Assembly: GCA_036365515.1 (NCBI GenBank) | Contig: CM070876.1 | Location: 99,032,150-99,096,149, forward strand | Length of the DNA: 64,000 nt | From: Torymus aiolomorphi | Lineage: Eukaryota > Arthropoda > Insecta > Hymenoptera > Torymidae | Reading direction: 5' to 3' | Shown here: in pieces, positions 22,301-34,392 of the stretch | Numbering within the stretch: the stretch's first letter is position 1 | Layout of the letters: every line of letters begins with the position of its first letter | Notes under the pieces: generated by a model | What the model saw: the letters and a program-made list of their open reading frames with translations, nothing else | The model's database searches: none | Told to the model about the DNA's origin: nothing | Made by a program: the position numbers and the translations under genes

Positions 22301-25300
22301 TAAACTCTCGAGACATAATTTTTACACCATATGTTTCACGCGTTTTTCACCGTTTCACCCCATTCGCCCCCCCCCCCCCCATCCACGCCCTTGAATGAAA
22401 CCTTTCCGATCGATTTTGATCTTGGCAATTTTTTTGTAAGTCTGCTGGGAGGTTTTGAAGTCATTTCCGGGATAAAATGTTTAGTAAATTAATAAACTCT
22501 CGAGATAGAATTTTTCAAACGTATGTTTCACGTGTTTTTCACAGTTTCGCCCCATGCACCGCCCCTGAACGAAAACTTCTGGATGGATTGTGATATTGGC
22601 AATTTTTTTATAAGCTTTTGGGAAGCTCGTGAAGTAATTTTCGCAATAACATTTATATTAAATTCATAAACTCTCGAGATAGAATTTTTCGAACGTTCAT
22701 TTCACGCGTTTTTCATCGTTTCGCCCCATGCGCCGCCCCTGAACGGAAACTTCCGGATGGATTTTGATATTGGCAATTTTTTTATAAGATTTTCGGGAGC
22801 TTCCGAAGTAATTACCGTGATCAGATTTATATTAAATTCATAAACACTTGAGATAGAATTTTTCAAATGTATGTTTCACGTCTTTTTCACTGTTTCGCAC
22901 CATGCACCGCCCCTGAACGAAAATTTTCGGATGGATTTTAACATTGTCAATTTTTTTATAAGTCTTTGGGGAGCTCTTGAAGTTATTTACACGATAAGAT
23001 TTTTATTAAATGCATAAACTTTTGTGATACAATTTTTCAAACGTATGTTACACGTGTTTTTCACTGTTTCGCACCTTGTGCAGCCCCTCAACGAAAACTT
23101 CCGGATGGATTTTGATATTGGAAATTTTTTTTTAAGTCTTTGGGGACCTCTTGAAGTAATTTCCATGATGAGATTTTTGTTAAATTCATAAACTGTCGTG
23201 ATAGAATTTTCTAACGTATGGTTCACGTGTTTTTAACCGTTTCGCCCCATGCACCGCCCCTGAACGAAAACTTCCGTATGGATTTTAATATTGGCAATTT
23301 TTATGCTAGTCTATCGGGACCTCTTGAAGTAATTTCCGCGACAAAGTTTCTATTGAATTCATAAACTCTCGAGATAGGATTGTCCAAACGGATGTTTCAC
23401 GTGTTTTTCACCGTTTCGCCCCATGATCCGCCCTGAACGAAAACTTCCTGATGGATTTTGATATTGATAATTTTTATGTTAGTCTATCGGGACCTCCTGA
23501 AGTAATTTCTGTAATAGAATTATTATTAAATTCATAAATTCTTGAGATAGAATTTTTCAAACGTATTTTTCACGTGTTTTTCACCGTTTCACCCCTTTCG
23601 CCCCCCCCCCTATCCGCCACCCACTCAAACGAAAACTTCCGGATGGAGGTTGATATTGGCAATTTTTTATAAGTCTTTGTTGAGTTCTTGAAGTAATTTC
23701 CGCGATAAGATTTATGTTAAATTCATAAACTCTCGAGATACAGTTTTTCAAACGTATGTTTCACGTGTTTTTCACCGTTTTGTCCCATGCCCCGCACTGA
23801 ACGAAATCTTCTGGATGGATTTTGATATTGGCAATTTTTTTATAAGCTTTTGGGAAGCTAGTGAAGTAATTTTCGCAAGAACATTTATATTAAATTCATA
23901 AACTCTCGAGATAGAATTTTTCGAACGTTCATTTCACGCGTTTTTCATCGTTTCGCCCCATGCGCCGCCCCTGAACGGAAACTTCCGGATGGATTTTGAT
24001 ATTGGCAATTTTTTTATAAGATTTTCGGGAGCTTTCGAAGTAATTACCGTGATCAGATTTATATTAAATTCATAAACTCTTGAGATAGAATTTTTCAAAT
24101 GTATGTTTCACGTCTTTTCCACTGTTTCGCACCATGCACAGCCCCTGAACGAAAATTTTCGGATGGATTTTAACATTGGAAATTTTTTTATAGGTCTTTG
24201 GGGAGATCTTGAAGAAATTTCCGCGATAAAGTTTCTATTAAATTCATAAACTCTGGAGATAGAATTGTTCAAACGTACGTTTCACGTGTTTTTCACCTTT
24301 TTGCCCCATGCTCCGCCCTGAACGAAAACTTGTTGATGGTTTTTGATATTGTCAATTTTTTTATAAGTCTTTGGGGAGCTCTTGAAGTTATTTACACGAT
24401 AAGATTTTTATTAAATTCATAAACTTTTGTGATACAATTTTTCAAACGTATGTTTCACGTGTTTTTCACTGTTTCGCACCTTGTGCAGCCCCTCAACGAA
24501 AACTTCCGGATGGATTTTGATATTGGAAATTTTTTTTTAAGTCTTTGGGGACCTCTTGAAGTAATTTCCATGATGAAATTTTTGTTAAATTCATAAACTG
24601 TCGTGATAGAATTTTCTAACGTATGGTTCACGTGTTTTTAACCGTTTCGCCCCATGCACCGCCCCTGAACGAAAACTTCCGTATGGATTTTAATATTGGC
24701 AATTTTTATGCTAGTCTATCGGGACCTCTTGAAGTAATTTCCGCGACAAAGTTTCTATTGAATTCATAAACTCTCGAGATAGGATTGTCCAAACGGATGT
24801 TTCACGTGTTTTTTACCGTTTCGCCCCATGCTCCGCCCTGAACGAAAACTTCCTGATGGATTTTGATATTGATAATTTTTATGTTAGTCTATCGGGACCT
24901 CCTGAAGTAATTTCTGTAATAGAATTATTATTAAATTCATAAATTCTTGAGATAGAATTTTTCAAACGTATTTTTCACGTGTTTTTCACCGTTTCACCCC
25001 TTTCGCCCCCCCCCATCCGCCACCCACTCAAACGAAACCTTCCGGATGGAGTTTGATATTGGCAATTTTTTTATAAGTCTTTGGGGAGCTCTTGAAGCAA
25101 TATCCACGATAAGATTTTTATTAAATTCATAAATTCTCGAGATATAATTTTTCAAACGAATGTTTCACGTGTTTTTCACTGTTTCGCCCCATGCGCAGTC
25201 CCTCAACGAAAACTTCCGGATAGATTTTGATATTGGCAATTTTTTTATAAGTCTTTGGGGAGCTCTTGAAGTAATATCCACGATAAGATTTTTATTAAAT

Positions 25301-28258
25301 TCATAAACTCTCGAGACATAATTTTTACACCATATGTTTCTCACGTTTTTCACCGTTTCACCCCATTCGCCCCCCCCCCCCATCCACGCCCTTGAATGAA
25401 ACCTTTCCGATCGATTTTGATCTTGGCAATTTTTTTGTAAGTCTGCTGGGAGGTTTTGAAGTCATTTCCGGGATAAAATGTTTAGTAAATTAATAAACTC
25501 TCGAGATAGAATTTTTCAAACGTATGTTTCACGTGTTTTTCACAGTTTCGCCCCATGCACCGCCCCTGAACGAAAACTTCTGGATGGATTGTGATATTGG
25601 CAATTTTTTTATAAGCTTTTGGGAAGCTCGTGAAGTAATTTTCGCAATAACATTTATATTAAATTCATAAACTCTCGAGATAGAATTTTTCGAACGTTCA
25701 TTTCACGCGTTTTTCATCGTTTCGCCCCATGCGCCGCCCCTGAACGGAAACTTCCGGATGGATTTTGATATTGGCAATTTTTTTGTAAGATTTTCGGGAG
25801 CTTCCGAAGTAATTACCGTGATCAGATTTATATTAAATTCATAAACTCTTGAGATAGAATTTTTCAAATGTATGTTTCACGTCTTTTTCACTGTTTCGCA
25901 CCATGCACCGCCCCTGAACGAAAATTTTCGGATGGATTTTAACATTGTCAATTTTTTTATAAGTCTTTGGGGAGCTCTTGAAGTTATTTACACGATAAGA
26001 TTTTTATTAAATGCATAAACTTTTGTGATACAATTTTTCAAACGTATGTTACACGTGTTTTTCACTGTTTCGCACCTTGTGCAGCCCCTCAACGAAAACT
26101 TCCGGATGGATTTTGATATTGGAAATTTTTTTTTAAGTCTTTGGGGACCTCTAGAAGTAATTTCCATGATGAGATTTTTGTTAAATTCATAAACTGTCGT
26201 GATAGAATTTTCTAACGTATGGTTCACGTGTTTTTAACCGTTTCGCCCCATGCACCGCCCCTGAACGAAAACTTCCGTATGGATTTTAATATTGGCAATT
26301 TTTATGCTAGTCTATCGGGACCTCTTGAAGTAATTTCCGCGACAAAGTTTCTATTGAATTCATAAACTCTCGAGATAGGATTGTCCAAACGGATGTTTCA
26401 CGTGTTTTTCACCGTTTCGCCCCATGCTCCGCCCTGAACGAAAACTTCCTGATGGATTTTGATATTGATAATTTTTATGTTAGTCTATCGGGACCTCCTG
26501 AAGTAATTTCTGTAATAGAATTATTATTAAATTCATAAATTCTTGAGATAGAATTTTTCAAACGTATTTTTCACGTGTTTTTCACCGTTTCACCCCTTTC
26601 GCCCCCCCCCCTATCCGCCACCCACTCAAACGAAAACTTCCGGATGGAGTTTGATATTGGCAATTTTTTTATAAGTCTTTGTTGAGTTCTTGAAGTAATT
26701 TCCGCGATAAGATTTATGTTAAATTCATAAACTCTCGAGATACAGTTTTTCAAACGTATGTTTCACGTGTTTTTCACCGTTTTGTCCCATGCCCCGCACT
26801 GAACGAAATCTTCTGGATGGATTTTGATATTGGCAATTTTTTTATAAGCTTTTGGGAAGCTAGTGAAGTAATTTTCGCAAGAACATTTATATTAAATTCA
26901 TAAACTCTCGAGATAGAATTTTTCGAACGTTCATTTCACGCGTTTTTCATCGTTTCGCCCCATGCGCCGCCCCTGAACGGAAACTTCCGGATGGATTTTG
27001 ATATTGGCAATTTTTTTATAAGATTTTCGGGAGCTTTCGAAGTAATTACCGTGATCAGATTTATATTAAATTCATAAACTCTTGAGATAGAATTTTTCAA
27101 ATGTATGTTTCACGTCTTTTCCACTGTTTCGCACCATGCACAGCCCCTGAACGAAAATTTTCGGATGGATTTTAACATTGGAAATTTTTTTATAGGTCTT
27201 TGGGGAGATCTTGAAGAAATTTCCGCGATAAAGTTTCTATTAAATTCATAAACTCTGGAGATAGAATTGTTCAAACGTACGTTTCACGTGTTTTTCACCT
27301 TTTTGCCCCATGCTCCGCCCTGAACGAAAACTTGTTGATGGTTTTTGATATTGTCAATTTTTTTATAAGTCTTTGGGGAGCTCTTGAAGTTATTTACACG
27401 ATAAGATTTTTATTAAATTCATAAACTTTTGTGATACAATTTTTCAAACGTATGTTTCACGTGTTTTTCACTGTTTCGCACCTTGTGCAGCCCCTCAACG
27501 AAAACTTCCGGATGGATTTTGATATTGGAAATTTTTTTTTAAGTCTTTGGGGACCTCTTGAAGTAATTTCCATGATGAAATTTTTGTTAAATTCATAAAC
27601 TGTCGTGATAGAATTTTCTAACGTATGGTTCACGTGTTTTTAACCGTTTCGCCCCATGCACCGCCCCTGAACGAAAACTTCCGTATGGATTTTAATATTG
27701 GCAATTTTTATGCTAGTCTATCGGGACCTCTTGAAGTAATTTCCGCGACAAAGTTTCTATTGAATTCATAAACTCTCGAGATAGGATTGTCCAAACGGAT
27801 GTTTCACGTGTTTTTTACCGTTTCGCCCCATGCTCCGCCCTGAACGAAAACTTCCTGATGGATTTTGATATTGATAATTTTTATGTTAGTCTATCGGGAC
27901 CTCCTGAAGTAATTTCTGTAATAGAATTATTATTAAATTCATAAATTCTTGAGATAGAATTTTTCAAACGTATTTTTCACGTGTTTTTCACCGTTTCACC
28001 CCTTTCGCCCCCCCCCATCCGCCACCCACTCAAACGAAAACTTCCGGATGGAGTTTGATATTGGCAATTTTTTTATAAGTCTTTGTTGAGTTCTTGAAGT
28101 AATTTCCGCGATAAGATTTATGTTAAATTCATAAACTCTCGAGATACAGTTTTTCAAACGTATGTTTCACGTGTTTTTCACCGTTTTGTCCCATGCCCCG
28201 CACTGAACGAAATCTTCCGGATGGATTTTGATATTGGCAATTTTTATGTAAGTCTATT
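19380..28258. repeat. Satellite array, unit about 175 bp, about 50 units
   Basis: Head-to-tail units containing CTTCCGGATGGATTTTGATA, TTGGCAATTTTTTTATAAGT, TTCATAAACTCTCGAGATAG and TTTCACGTGTTTTTCACCGT. Units before about 22.36 kb differ by 10-20%. From there to the end the array is made of nested duplications: blocks repeat at about 1,405 bp (8 units) and at about 3,001 bp (17 units; for example 22987 and 25988 are identical stretches). Several units carry C-runs of 9-21 (longest 19888-19908). Reading frames in it change phase because 175 is not a multiple of three. Confidence 0.95.
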
Positions 28259-28600
28259 TCAAAAATGGCGGAATTAGATTTTTTTTCGATTTTTTCCAGC
28301 AAATGCGGTTTTCCGCGGTGCTTTGGGGGTTGCCAATTTTTTTGTATCGTTCTTGCATGCACAAAATTGTATTCCGATAATAACTTTATCGGGGATCTCA
28401 AAAACGGCGGAATTAGAATTCGTTTCTTTTTTTCGACTACAAAATGGGATGTTAAGGGGTGAGTTTCTGTGGTTTTTTATTTTTTTGCACTATTAGTTAT
28501 TGGTCACATCACTTTTGTCGCTGTAAAATCGATTCCGTGCGTAAATTATAATTATTTGGAAGCTTCGATTTTTGTGAGTCGCAAGGTTGCAAACTTCAAC
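28259..28600. other. Unique junction after the satellite
   Basis: The array stops at TCAAAAATGGCGGAATTAG. A related TCAAAAACGGCGGAATTAG recurs at about 28397, so a 137-bp imperfect duplication sits at the edge. No gene is seen. Confidence 0.5.
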
Positions 28601-30086
28601 CACATGAAAATGTCGAGGATATCCTCAGATTCTTGAACTTACATTTTGTACTTTAAAAGATGTAACATTTCGTGATAATTATTATAATTGTTTCTATGAA
28701 TGAAATGCGTCGTTCGCTTCAAAACGGTATACTGTATGAAAAGTTCCTGCTGAAATTTGCGAGAAGAAAAATCTAAATAAATCTTATCTTTTACAGCACA
28801 TGAAAAATAATATATTCAACAAATATTAAGATAAAATTCAAATTCTTGAACTTATCTGAAGCATAGTTAAAAATGTTATGTTTATAATAATTTATCAGAT
28901 TCTTAGATAAACAAAAAAGTGCATGGGCCTCAATATTGTATAATGTATGAGGACAATTCCGAAAAATTTGAAGAAAAAATCGAAATATGCCTTTTTTCAC
29001 GTACTGGGAAAATAATCAGCTTATGCTTCATGGTTTTGTACAATTAGTTGCCAAAATTTATTTGCCATTGTATTAAACAGTCTTAAATCATTTCTCATTT
29101 CCTTTATGACTATAATTATTCAATGTAAGAGTGTATATTAGAAATATTATTGGAAAATCGAGAAAAGACACATATTTTGCCAATGTCGAGGATGTCCCAA
29201 GATTCTTGAACTTAAACTTCGTACATTAGAAAATGTAACATTTCTTGATAATAATTATAAATATTTCTATGAATAAAATGCGACGTTGGCATCAAAACGG
29301 TATACTGTACAAAAATTTTCTGCTGAAATTTGGAAAAGAAAAATCTAAATAAAGCTTATCATTTACCGCACATGAAAAATAACATATTTAAAAAATATTC
29401 AGAAAAAACCCAAATTCTTGGACGTAATTGACGCACAGTTAAAAAGTTATGTTTCATAGTAATTTATCAGATTCTTAGATAAAGAAAAAATTGCATGGGC
29501 ATAAAAATGGAATACTGTATGAGGACAACTCCGAAGAATTTGACGTAAAATATTCGTAATAAAGCTGTTTTTCACGTACTAGAAAAGAAAGCAGTTGATT
29601 CCTCATGATTTTGTAAATTATTACGAATATTTTATTTGCCACTGTATTAAACAGTCTTAAATTATTTATCATTTTTTTTATTACTATAATCATTAATTAG
29701 AAGAGTATATATTAGAAATATTATGGGAAAATGCAGAAAACATAAATATTTCTAAAATGTCGAGGATGTCCTCAAATTCTTGAACTTAATTTCGCCCTTT
29801 AAAAATGTAACATTTCGTGATAGTTATTATAGTTGTTTCTATGAATAAAATGCAGTGTTGGCATCAAAATGGAATACTGTATGAGGACAACTCCGAAAAA
29901 TTTGACGTAAAAAAATTCGTAATAAAGCTCTTCTTCACGTACTGGAAAAATAAGCAGCTGACGCCTCATGATTTTGTAAGTAATTATGAATATTTTATTT
30001 GTCATTGCATCAACCAATCTTAAATCATATATCATTGACCTTGTAAATACAATTATTCAAATCTAAAAAAAGCTTATGTTTTACCG
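28600..30086. repeat. Tandem repeat of about 570 bp, about 2.6 copies
   Basis: Units start at ATGTCGAGGATRTCC near 28611, 29183 and 29758. Each contains AAATGTAACATTTC, CTATGAATRAAATGCG and TGTATGAGGACAAYTCCGAA blocks. The third unit has lost its middle part, joining GTTGGCATCAAAATGG straight to the second half. The array ends exactly where the virus-like coding fragment begins. Minus-strand frames of 69-78 codons here follow the repeat and are not genes. Confidence 0.8.
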
Positions 30087-30532
30087 CTTTGAGACGAACC
30101 TGCGATTGCGCAGAACCACAATATACAACGTTTAACGAAAAAATACGTCGCATCTTTGGTTTTGAGGATACTACTCTCAGACGAGCGGGCACATTTATCA
30201 CCTCTAAAACAGGGAAAGGTAAAAACGTGGGTACGAGACCTGCATGTCTGGCGCGTGCTATCCCCGATCAACTGTATGTCTACACAGATATTTGTGAATC
30301 TTATGCCGTCGTCGATACTCAAACCGCACTGCTTCGCATAGTTTCCTTGGAAAATTCATGATATAAATTTGGCACCAACCTTGTAAGGCAGTTTGTAACT
30401 ATACATTACATTTTGCTCTTACAACATACTTTTCACAACATTGTCATCGATATAAGAGACCAACACGGCCGACACATACCATTCGGGTATGGAACGTTGA
30501 ACGTTTCGCTTCATTTTAAGCCTAATCGGTAA
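30087..30532 (+). pseudogene. Penton/minor-capsid-like protein, C-terminal fragment
   Basis: An in-frame stretch of 148 codons ending at TAA 30530-30532, interrupted once by TGA at 30359-30361. It contains LYVYTDICESYAV and LLRIVSLE, then after the stop IDIRDQHGRHIPFGYG and LHFKP. This combination is typical of a beta-rich structural protein that lies just before the capsid genes in insect Polinton-like elements. I call it penton-like by position and style only. The N-terminal part is absent, because the fragment begins where the 570-bp repeat ends and has no ATG start. Confidence 0.55.
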
Positions 30533-30549
30533 AATTACCCTCCTGCAAA

Positions 30550-31058
30550 ATGAGCCATTATATCACGTACTACAATCAACAGACCGGCAGTGATATCGGC
30601 GTGAGAAATGTTTACGCTGGCTCAACCTATCAGCGTGACTCTGGAATTGAAGTTTCATCGGCGCGATATTTGGAAAAATTATCCCATATCTGAGTAGTGG
30701 TGCTAAAGCTGTGGGTAAAGAAGCCGTTCGCGCAGGTCTGAACGTACTCGATGACATAGCCAATGACGGTGTGAGTTTCAAAGATTCGGTCAACACTCGT
30801 CTTCGAGAATCTGGAAAAAATTTAAAAAGGAAAGGCGAAAAGAAGGTCTCGGAAATGATAAAAGGGCACGGATATAAATCAACGACAGTTAGACGGAAGC
30901 TGCAGTCGACGAGCAGTCTTGTGAGTGCACACAACGCATCGCGAAGGAAAAGAGTCAAGCGATTAAAAAAATCCAAAACTGGTAAGAAGACTAAGGCCAC
31001 AAGTAGAAAGAACAAGAAAACCGTTAGAAGTGTCACAGATATTTTTGGGCCTGCGTAA
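30550..31058 (+). pseudogene. Basic minor-capsid/core-like protein with one frameshift
   Basis: ATG at 30550 opens MSHYITYYNQQTGSDIG, then the frame must change by one base near 30648 to enter the downstream frame (PYLSSGAKAVGKEAVRAG), which runs to TAA at 31056-31058. The total length is one short of a multiple of three, which fits a single-base deletion. The N-terminal third has a Gly/Ala-rich helix-like segment. The C-terminal half is very Lys/Arg-rich (RKRVKRLKKSKTGKKTK) and could bind DNA. It lies 36 bp before the capsid gene, where comparable elements carry a small basic virion protein. The function is inferred from position and composition. Confidence 0.65.
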
Positions 31059-31093
31059 ATACGGCATACTTATACGCGTGCAGTGGAGAAGGA

Positions 31094-32329
31094 ATGAAGA
31101 GCGAGATTGATCTCTATAGCCTCCCTCTCACTCAGACATCTATAGAAAACAGTGCTTGTCTCCACTACAAGGCCGTGTTATCGCTCAGCAAAGACAGCGA
31201 TTCACCGCTCGAATTTCTGGTGCCCATTTCTACCGAACACTACATTGATCTCGTGCGTACCATGCTACACATCACCGTGCAGATTTTACCGGCTGACACG
31301 GAGCAAGAAAATGTGAAAGTTGGACCTGTCAATAATTTTATTCATTCTTTGTTTGAATAAGTGGATATATTTTTCAATCAAAAAGTGGTTTCACCGCCAA
31401 ACAACGCTTACCCATATAGAGCCCATATAGAGCATACGTAGAAACTTTACTGAACTACGCCCCACCAGCTTTGCAGTCTCATTTAACGGCTGCTTCGTGG
31501 TACGCTGATTCAGCAGGTAACATGGATGCGAATTCGACCGTTGCACGCGGCGCACACACGGCTAACATTGGGTTCCTTAATCGTCAATATTTTACGCTTG
31601 GAGGTAAATCAGCCCAAATTTCTCCTCAAGGGTGTAGAAATGAGAGTGAGACTAGTGCGCAGTAAGGACGCCTTCTGTCTCATGGATTCATCGGAAAATG
31701 GAAAATTTTCCGTAAAGATAAAGGAAGCGACGTTTATCGTACGTCGAGCTAAAATTAGTCCAGCTGTATTGCTCGCTCATGCCAAAGCTCTAGCTAAGAG
31801 CACGGCAAAATATCCCATTACCAGGGTAGAAGTAAAGGCTTTCACTATGTACAGTGGTGTCATGGCAGAAACGGTCGATAACGTTATTCTAGGACAATTA
31901 CCGAAAAGAATCATCGTGGGTTTTGTGAAAAACAAAGCATTAAACGGCAATCGCCAACTGAACCCCTTTAATTTTCAACACTTTATCGTAAATTTTTTAT
32001 CATTCTATGTGGACGGTGTACAAATACCGAGTAAATCACTTCAACCACGTTTCACCTGTGATAATAAATTGTACGTTGATTCTTCCCACACTCTCTTCAG
32101 CGGCACCGGTATACACTATCTCAATGAGGGAATCAACGATTGTCGCGTTTCTTACCCATCAGGCTATTGCCTGTTTACATTCGATTTAACGCCTGACTTA
32201 TCCGCACATTTTTCATCTCACCGGAACCTCGTGCGCTAGGGATCTCTACGAATCGAAGTTCGTTTCGAGGAGGAAATAACCGAAACGGTCAACTGCATTA
32301 TTTACGTTGAATTCGACAACGTACTGTAA
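31094..32329 (+). pseudogene. Major capsid protein, F54H12.2-like family, broken
   Basis: This is the family named after nematode F54H12.2, found in Polinton-like elements of many invertebrates and regarded as their double-jelly-roll major capsid protein. Recognisable parts are SEIDLYSLPLTQTSIEN at the start, EHYIDLVRTMLHI, VGPVNNFIHSLF, then after a frame change SHLTAASWYADSAGNMD. The long C-terminal part reads LLKGVEMRVRLVRSKDAFCLM, YPITRVEVKAF, LPKRIIVGFV, LNPFNFQHF, LFSGTGIHYLNEG and FDLTPDLS. Four lesions are visible: TAA at 31358-31360, an 11-bp tandem duplication at 31411-31432 that shifts the frame, a second frame change at about 31590-31620 with probable loss of some codons, and TAG at 32237-32239. 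Thirty in-frame codons follow the last stop, to TAA at 32327-32329. ATG is at 31094. Confidence 0.85.
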
Positions 32330-32483
32330 GTAGATTCCAACCGTTAAATCATCACAGACTTTAACGCATAAGAGGGGGAAGTGTTCAGTAGTGGGGGGAG
32401 AAGCGAATATAACTCGATGAATCCCATCGCTGGCAGTCCAGTCGGCTTTTCGCTTCGTGACGGACACATCGACATTTCTCATC

Positions 32484-33050
32484 ATGGATTACGTAATAGA
32501 AATCAAGGGATTGAGAGACAAGGATAATAAATTTTTACCCAAGGAGGTTGTCATTGTCTCTTTGTATGAGCACATCTCGGGACATTGGATAATAAGTCCA
32601 CTTCATACATACGATGAGTTGCCTAAAGAGGCTAGAACGACCAATGATTATCTTTCATCGAAAATACTTGGAATACACTGGTTCGAGGGCGATATCGGCT
32701 TACGCAAACTACAGCACCATTTTTACAACATTGCCAGAAACGCTTCTAAAATCTACGTAAGAGGTAGCGATACCAGTTGATTCGTTGACTCCATGATGAC
32801 GTGCAGTATAGTTGACATCGAAGACTACACCAGCGAAGGTTTCACCGATATGCAGAGAAGATTGAAAAGTGAACAAGTATGTATCGCTCATGGTTGTATG
32901 GATAATCCGTATAAAAAGTCATACTGCGCTCTCAAATGCGCACATGTACTCAGAGGGTGGCTTTACTCATTACTATGCGAAGAGAAGCGTACAAAATTAC
33001 CGGAAAGAAGCAGCGAACTATTTTTTGACGCAATAGAAAATCTCATCTGA
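32484..33050 (+). pseudogene. Conserved unknown protein of Polinton-like elements, one internal stop
   Basis: ATG at 32484 begins MDYVIEIKGLRDKDNKFLPK. The frame is open to TGA at 32778-32780 and, in the same frame, continues to TGA at 33048-33050, 189 codons in all. Motifs are GIHWFEGDIGLRKL, KIYVRG and, after the stop, CALKCAHVLRGWL. Proteins of this appearance commonly accompany F54H12.2-type capsid genes in insects. The alternation of acidic residues near the N-terminus with the later acidic and IYVRG segments suggests an RNase H-like fold, but this is a guess. Cys/His residues late in the protein (CIAHGCMDNP) could bind a metal. Translation would now give a 98-residue N-terminal piece. 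Confidence 0.6.
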
Positions 33051-33057
33051 AGTAGAA

Positions 33058-33697
33058 GAAGCAGCATAAGATTCGGAATCGAAGGCAGGGACGAAGTCGA
33101 CGGCGCAAGCGTGACAGAATACGAAACAACTGAGGAAGTACGCGAAGAACATGAACACGAATAAGATAGCGAGAGCATTGAAGGGTGTGAAAGCGAAAAC
33201 GATCGGACTGTTCGCGGTTGATCGGATTCCAAACGTGACGACGATTCCAACTGTCATTGTATGTAATTCGGATGATCACGCGAGACCATGTTCAGACTGG
33301 GTAGCCATCTACATAGACAAAAATCGATTTGGAACGTACTTTGACAGTGATGGATTCCCACCTATTCCAAGACATCATCTCCAATGACTCAGAAGAAACT
33401 GCAAAAATTTCCGTTGGAACGTCAAGACGCTTCAAAGTACCGATTCAATGTGCTGCGGTCATTTATACTGTTATGTTTTTGTATCACATGTGTCGGGGTG
33501 ATGGCCTCGATACCTTTTGTCGACTCTTTATGCATGACACAATAAAGAACGATGCATTAGTTATTAATTATTATAACAAAATATTCCATAGAAATAAGTA
33601 TAAAAAATGTAAAAAAGTTTTCGCTTTTTCAAACGAACATTCTCGTGATTCTGGCATATGTAACCAATCATGTACTTCTAGATTAAGGTGTGTCTAA
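33058..33697 (+). pseudogene. Adenain-type cysteine protease (virion maturation protease), broken
   Basis: Resembles the adenovirus-type maturation protease carried by Polintons. The Arg-rich leader (33058-33150) is out of frame upstream. From ATG 33151 the text reads TIGLFAVDRIP, TVIVCNSDDHARP, CSDWVAIYID and GTYFDSDGFPPIP. In this family the position before WVA is the catalytic His; here it is Asp (GAC at about 33294-33296). The frame hits TGA at 33385-33387 and continues as LRRNCKNFRW and LQSTDSMCCGHLYC, keeping a Gln and the Cys-Gly-His region of the active site. It then shifts to another frame for LYHMCRGDGLDTFCRLF and the Cys-rich end, finishing at TAA 33695-33697. With the His lost and the frame broken it cannot be active. 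Confidence 0.75.
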
Positions 33698-33967
33698 TAA
33701 AAATCAATATTTAACCGTCAAAAGAGTTTCGGCATTGTTTCTTCTAGCTCTTTCCTTTTCCTTTTCAACGGCTTTTTCCACCGAGTCTTGATGTGTTACT
33801 TTAATCTAAAATAATGTTTTCTTTCTCTTCCCTTCCATTATCCTCAAAAAGCGATTGAGGGGATTGACTAAAAGAACAGTCAAGCACTCAGTTTGCCAGT
33901 CGCAGTCAAGACCTACTCTTGAATATTTGGCGAAAGAATTGTATGCGATTAAAATCAGTATTGAAAA
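33698..33967 (+). other. Spacer with a possible short remnant frame
   Basis: A basic frame without ATG is open from 33810 to TGA at 33969-33971 and overlaps the next start in an ATGA arrangement. It reads KKRLRGLTKRTVKH and later LEYLAKELYAIKISIEK. It may be the end of another small gene of the element. Nothing else is seen. Confidence 0.35.
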
Positions 33968-34384
33968 ATGAATAACTGCCACAGAAAGCCCGGAACTCTC
34001 GCAGAAGTGACCAATGTTCTGCTAGCCACTACGTCCGCTGTCAACAAATCCAACACGAAAAGAGTCTGCGTAGGACTAGAACACAGTAGCGGATACTATC
34101 GGTCAGTTATCAAGTTTATCACATCTGGACCCTCTTACAAAAATGTCACGCTCAACGAAAATAGCTGTAATGATTTGCAAGACCAATTCGATGCAATCAC
34201 AGCTTATTTTGGTGACGCTTACACGTTTTATGAAGACTTTGGAAGGCCATCTAAAATTTTTCTGGACAACCACGATTTAAACTTTACATCGACATACGGT
34301 AACAAATCCATCACATTCAACACAAGACGTAGACGAAAAGCCATCGTGCAAGAAAAAAGAGAAAATATTTCAATAACCCACTAG
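33968..34384 (+). CDS. Small conserved protein of the virus-like element, open frame
   Basis: 138 residues from ATG 33968 to TAG 34382-34384. It begins MNNCHRKPGTLAEVTNVL, has a central LEHSSGYYRSVIKFI and SYKNVTLNENS, then FGRPSKIFLDNHDLNFTSTY, and ends in an Arg-rich patch (NTRRRRKAIVQEKRE). I associate this type with small proteins carried next to protease and capsid genes in insect Polinton-like elements, but I do not know its function. The basic tail suggests nucleic-acid contact. It is one of the few genes here without a visible lesion. Confidence 0.55.
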   Translation: MNNCHRKPGTLAEVTNVLLATTSAVNKSNTKRVCVGLEHSSGYYRSVIKFITSGPSYKNVTLNENSCNDLQDQFDAITAYFGDAYTFYEDFGRPSKIFLDNHDLNFTSTYGNKSITFNTRRRRKAIVQEKRENISITH

Positions 34385-34392
34385 GTATCGTG

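Noticed and set aside
19387..28401. Many 60-90 codon minus-strand frames such as 22987-23226 and 25988-26227
   Set aside because: They are the 175-bp satellite in translation. The unit length is not a multiple of three, so phase changes each unit, and the identical pair reflects the 3-kb duplication.
30074..31036. Minus-strand frames of 82 and 157 codons
   Set aside because: Shadows of the plus-strand virus-like genes, which carry the recognisable motifs.
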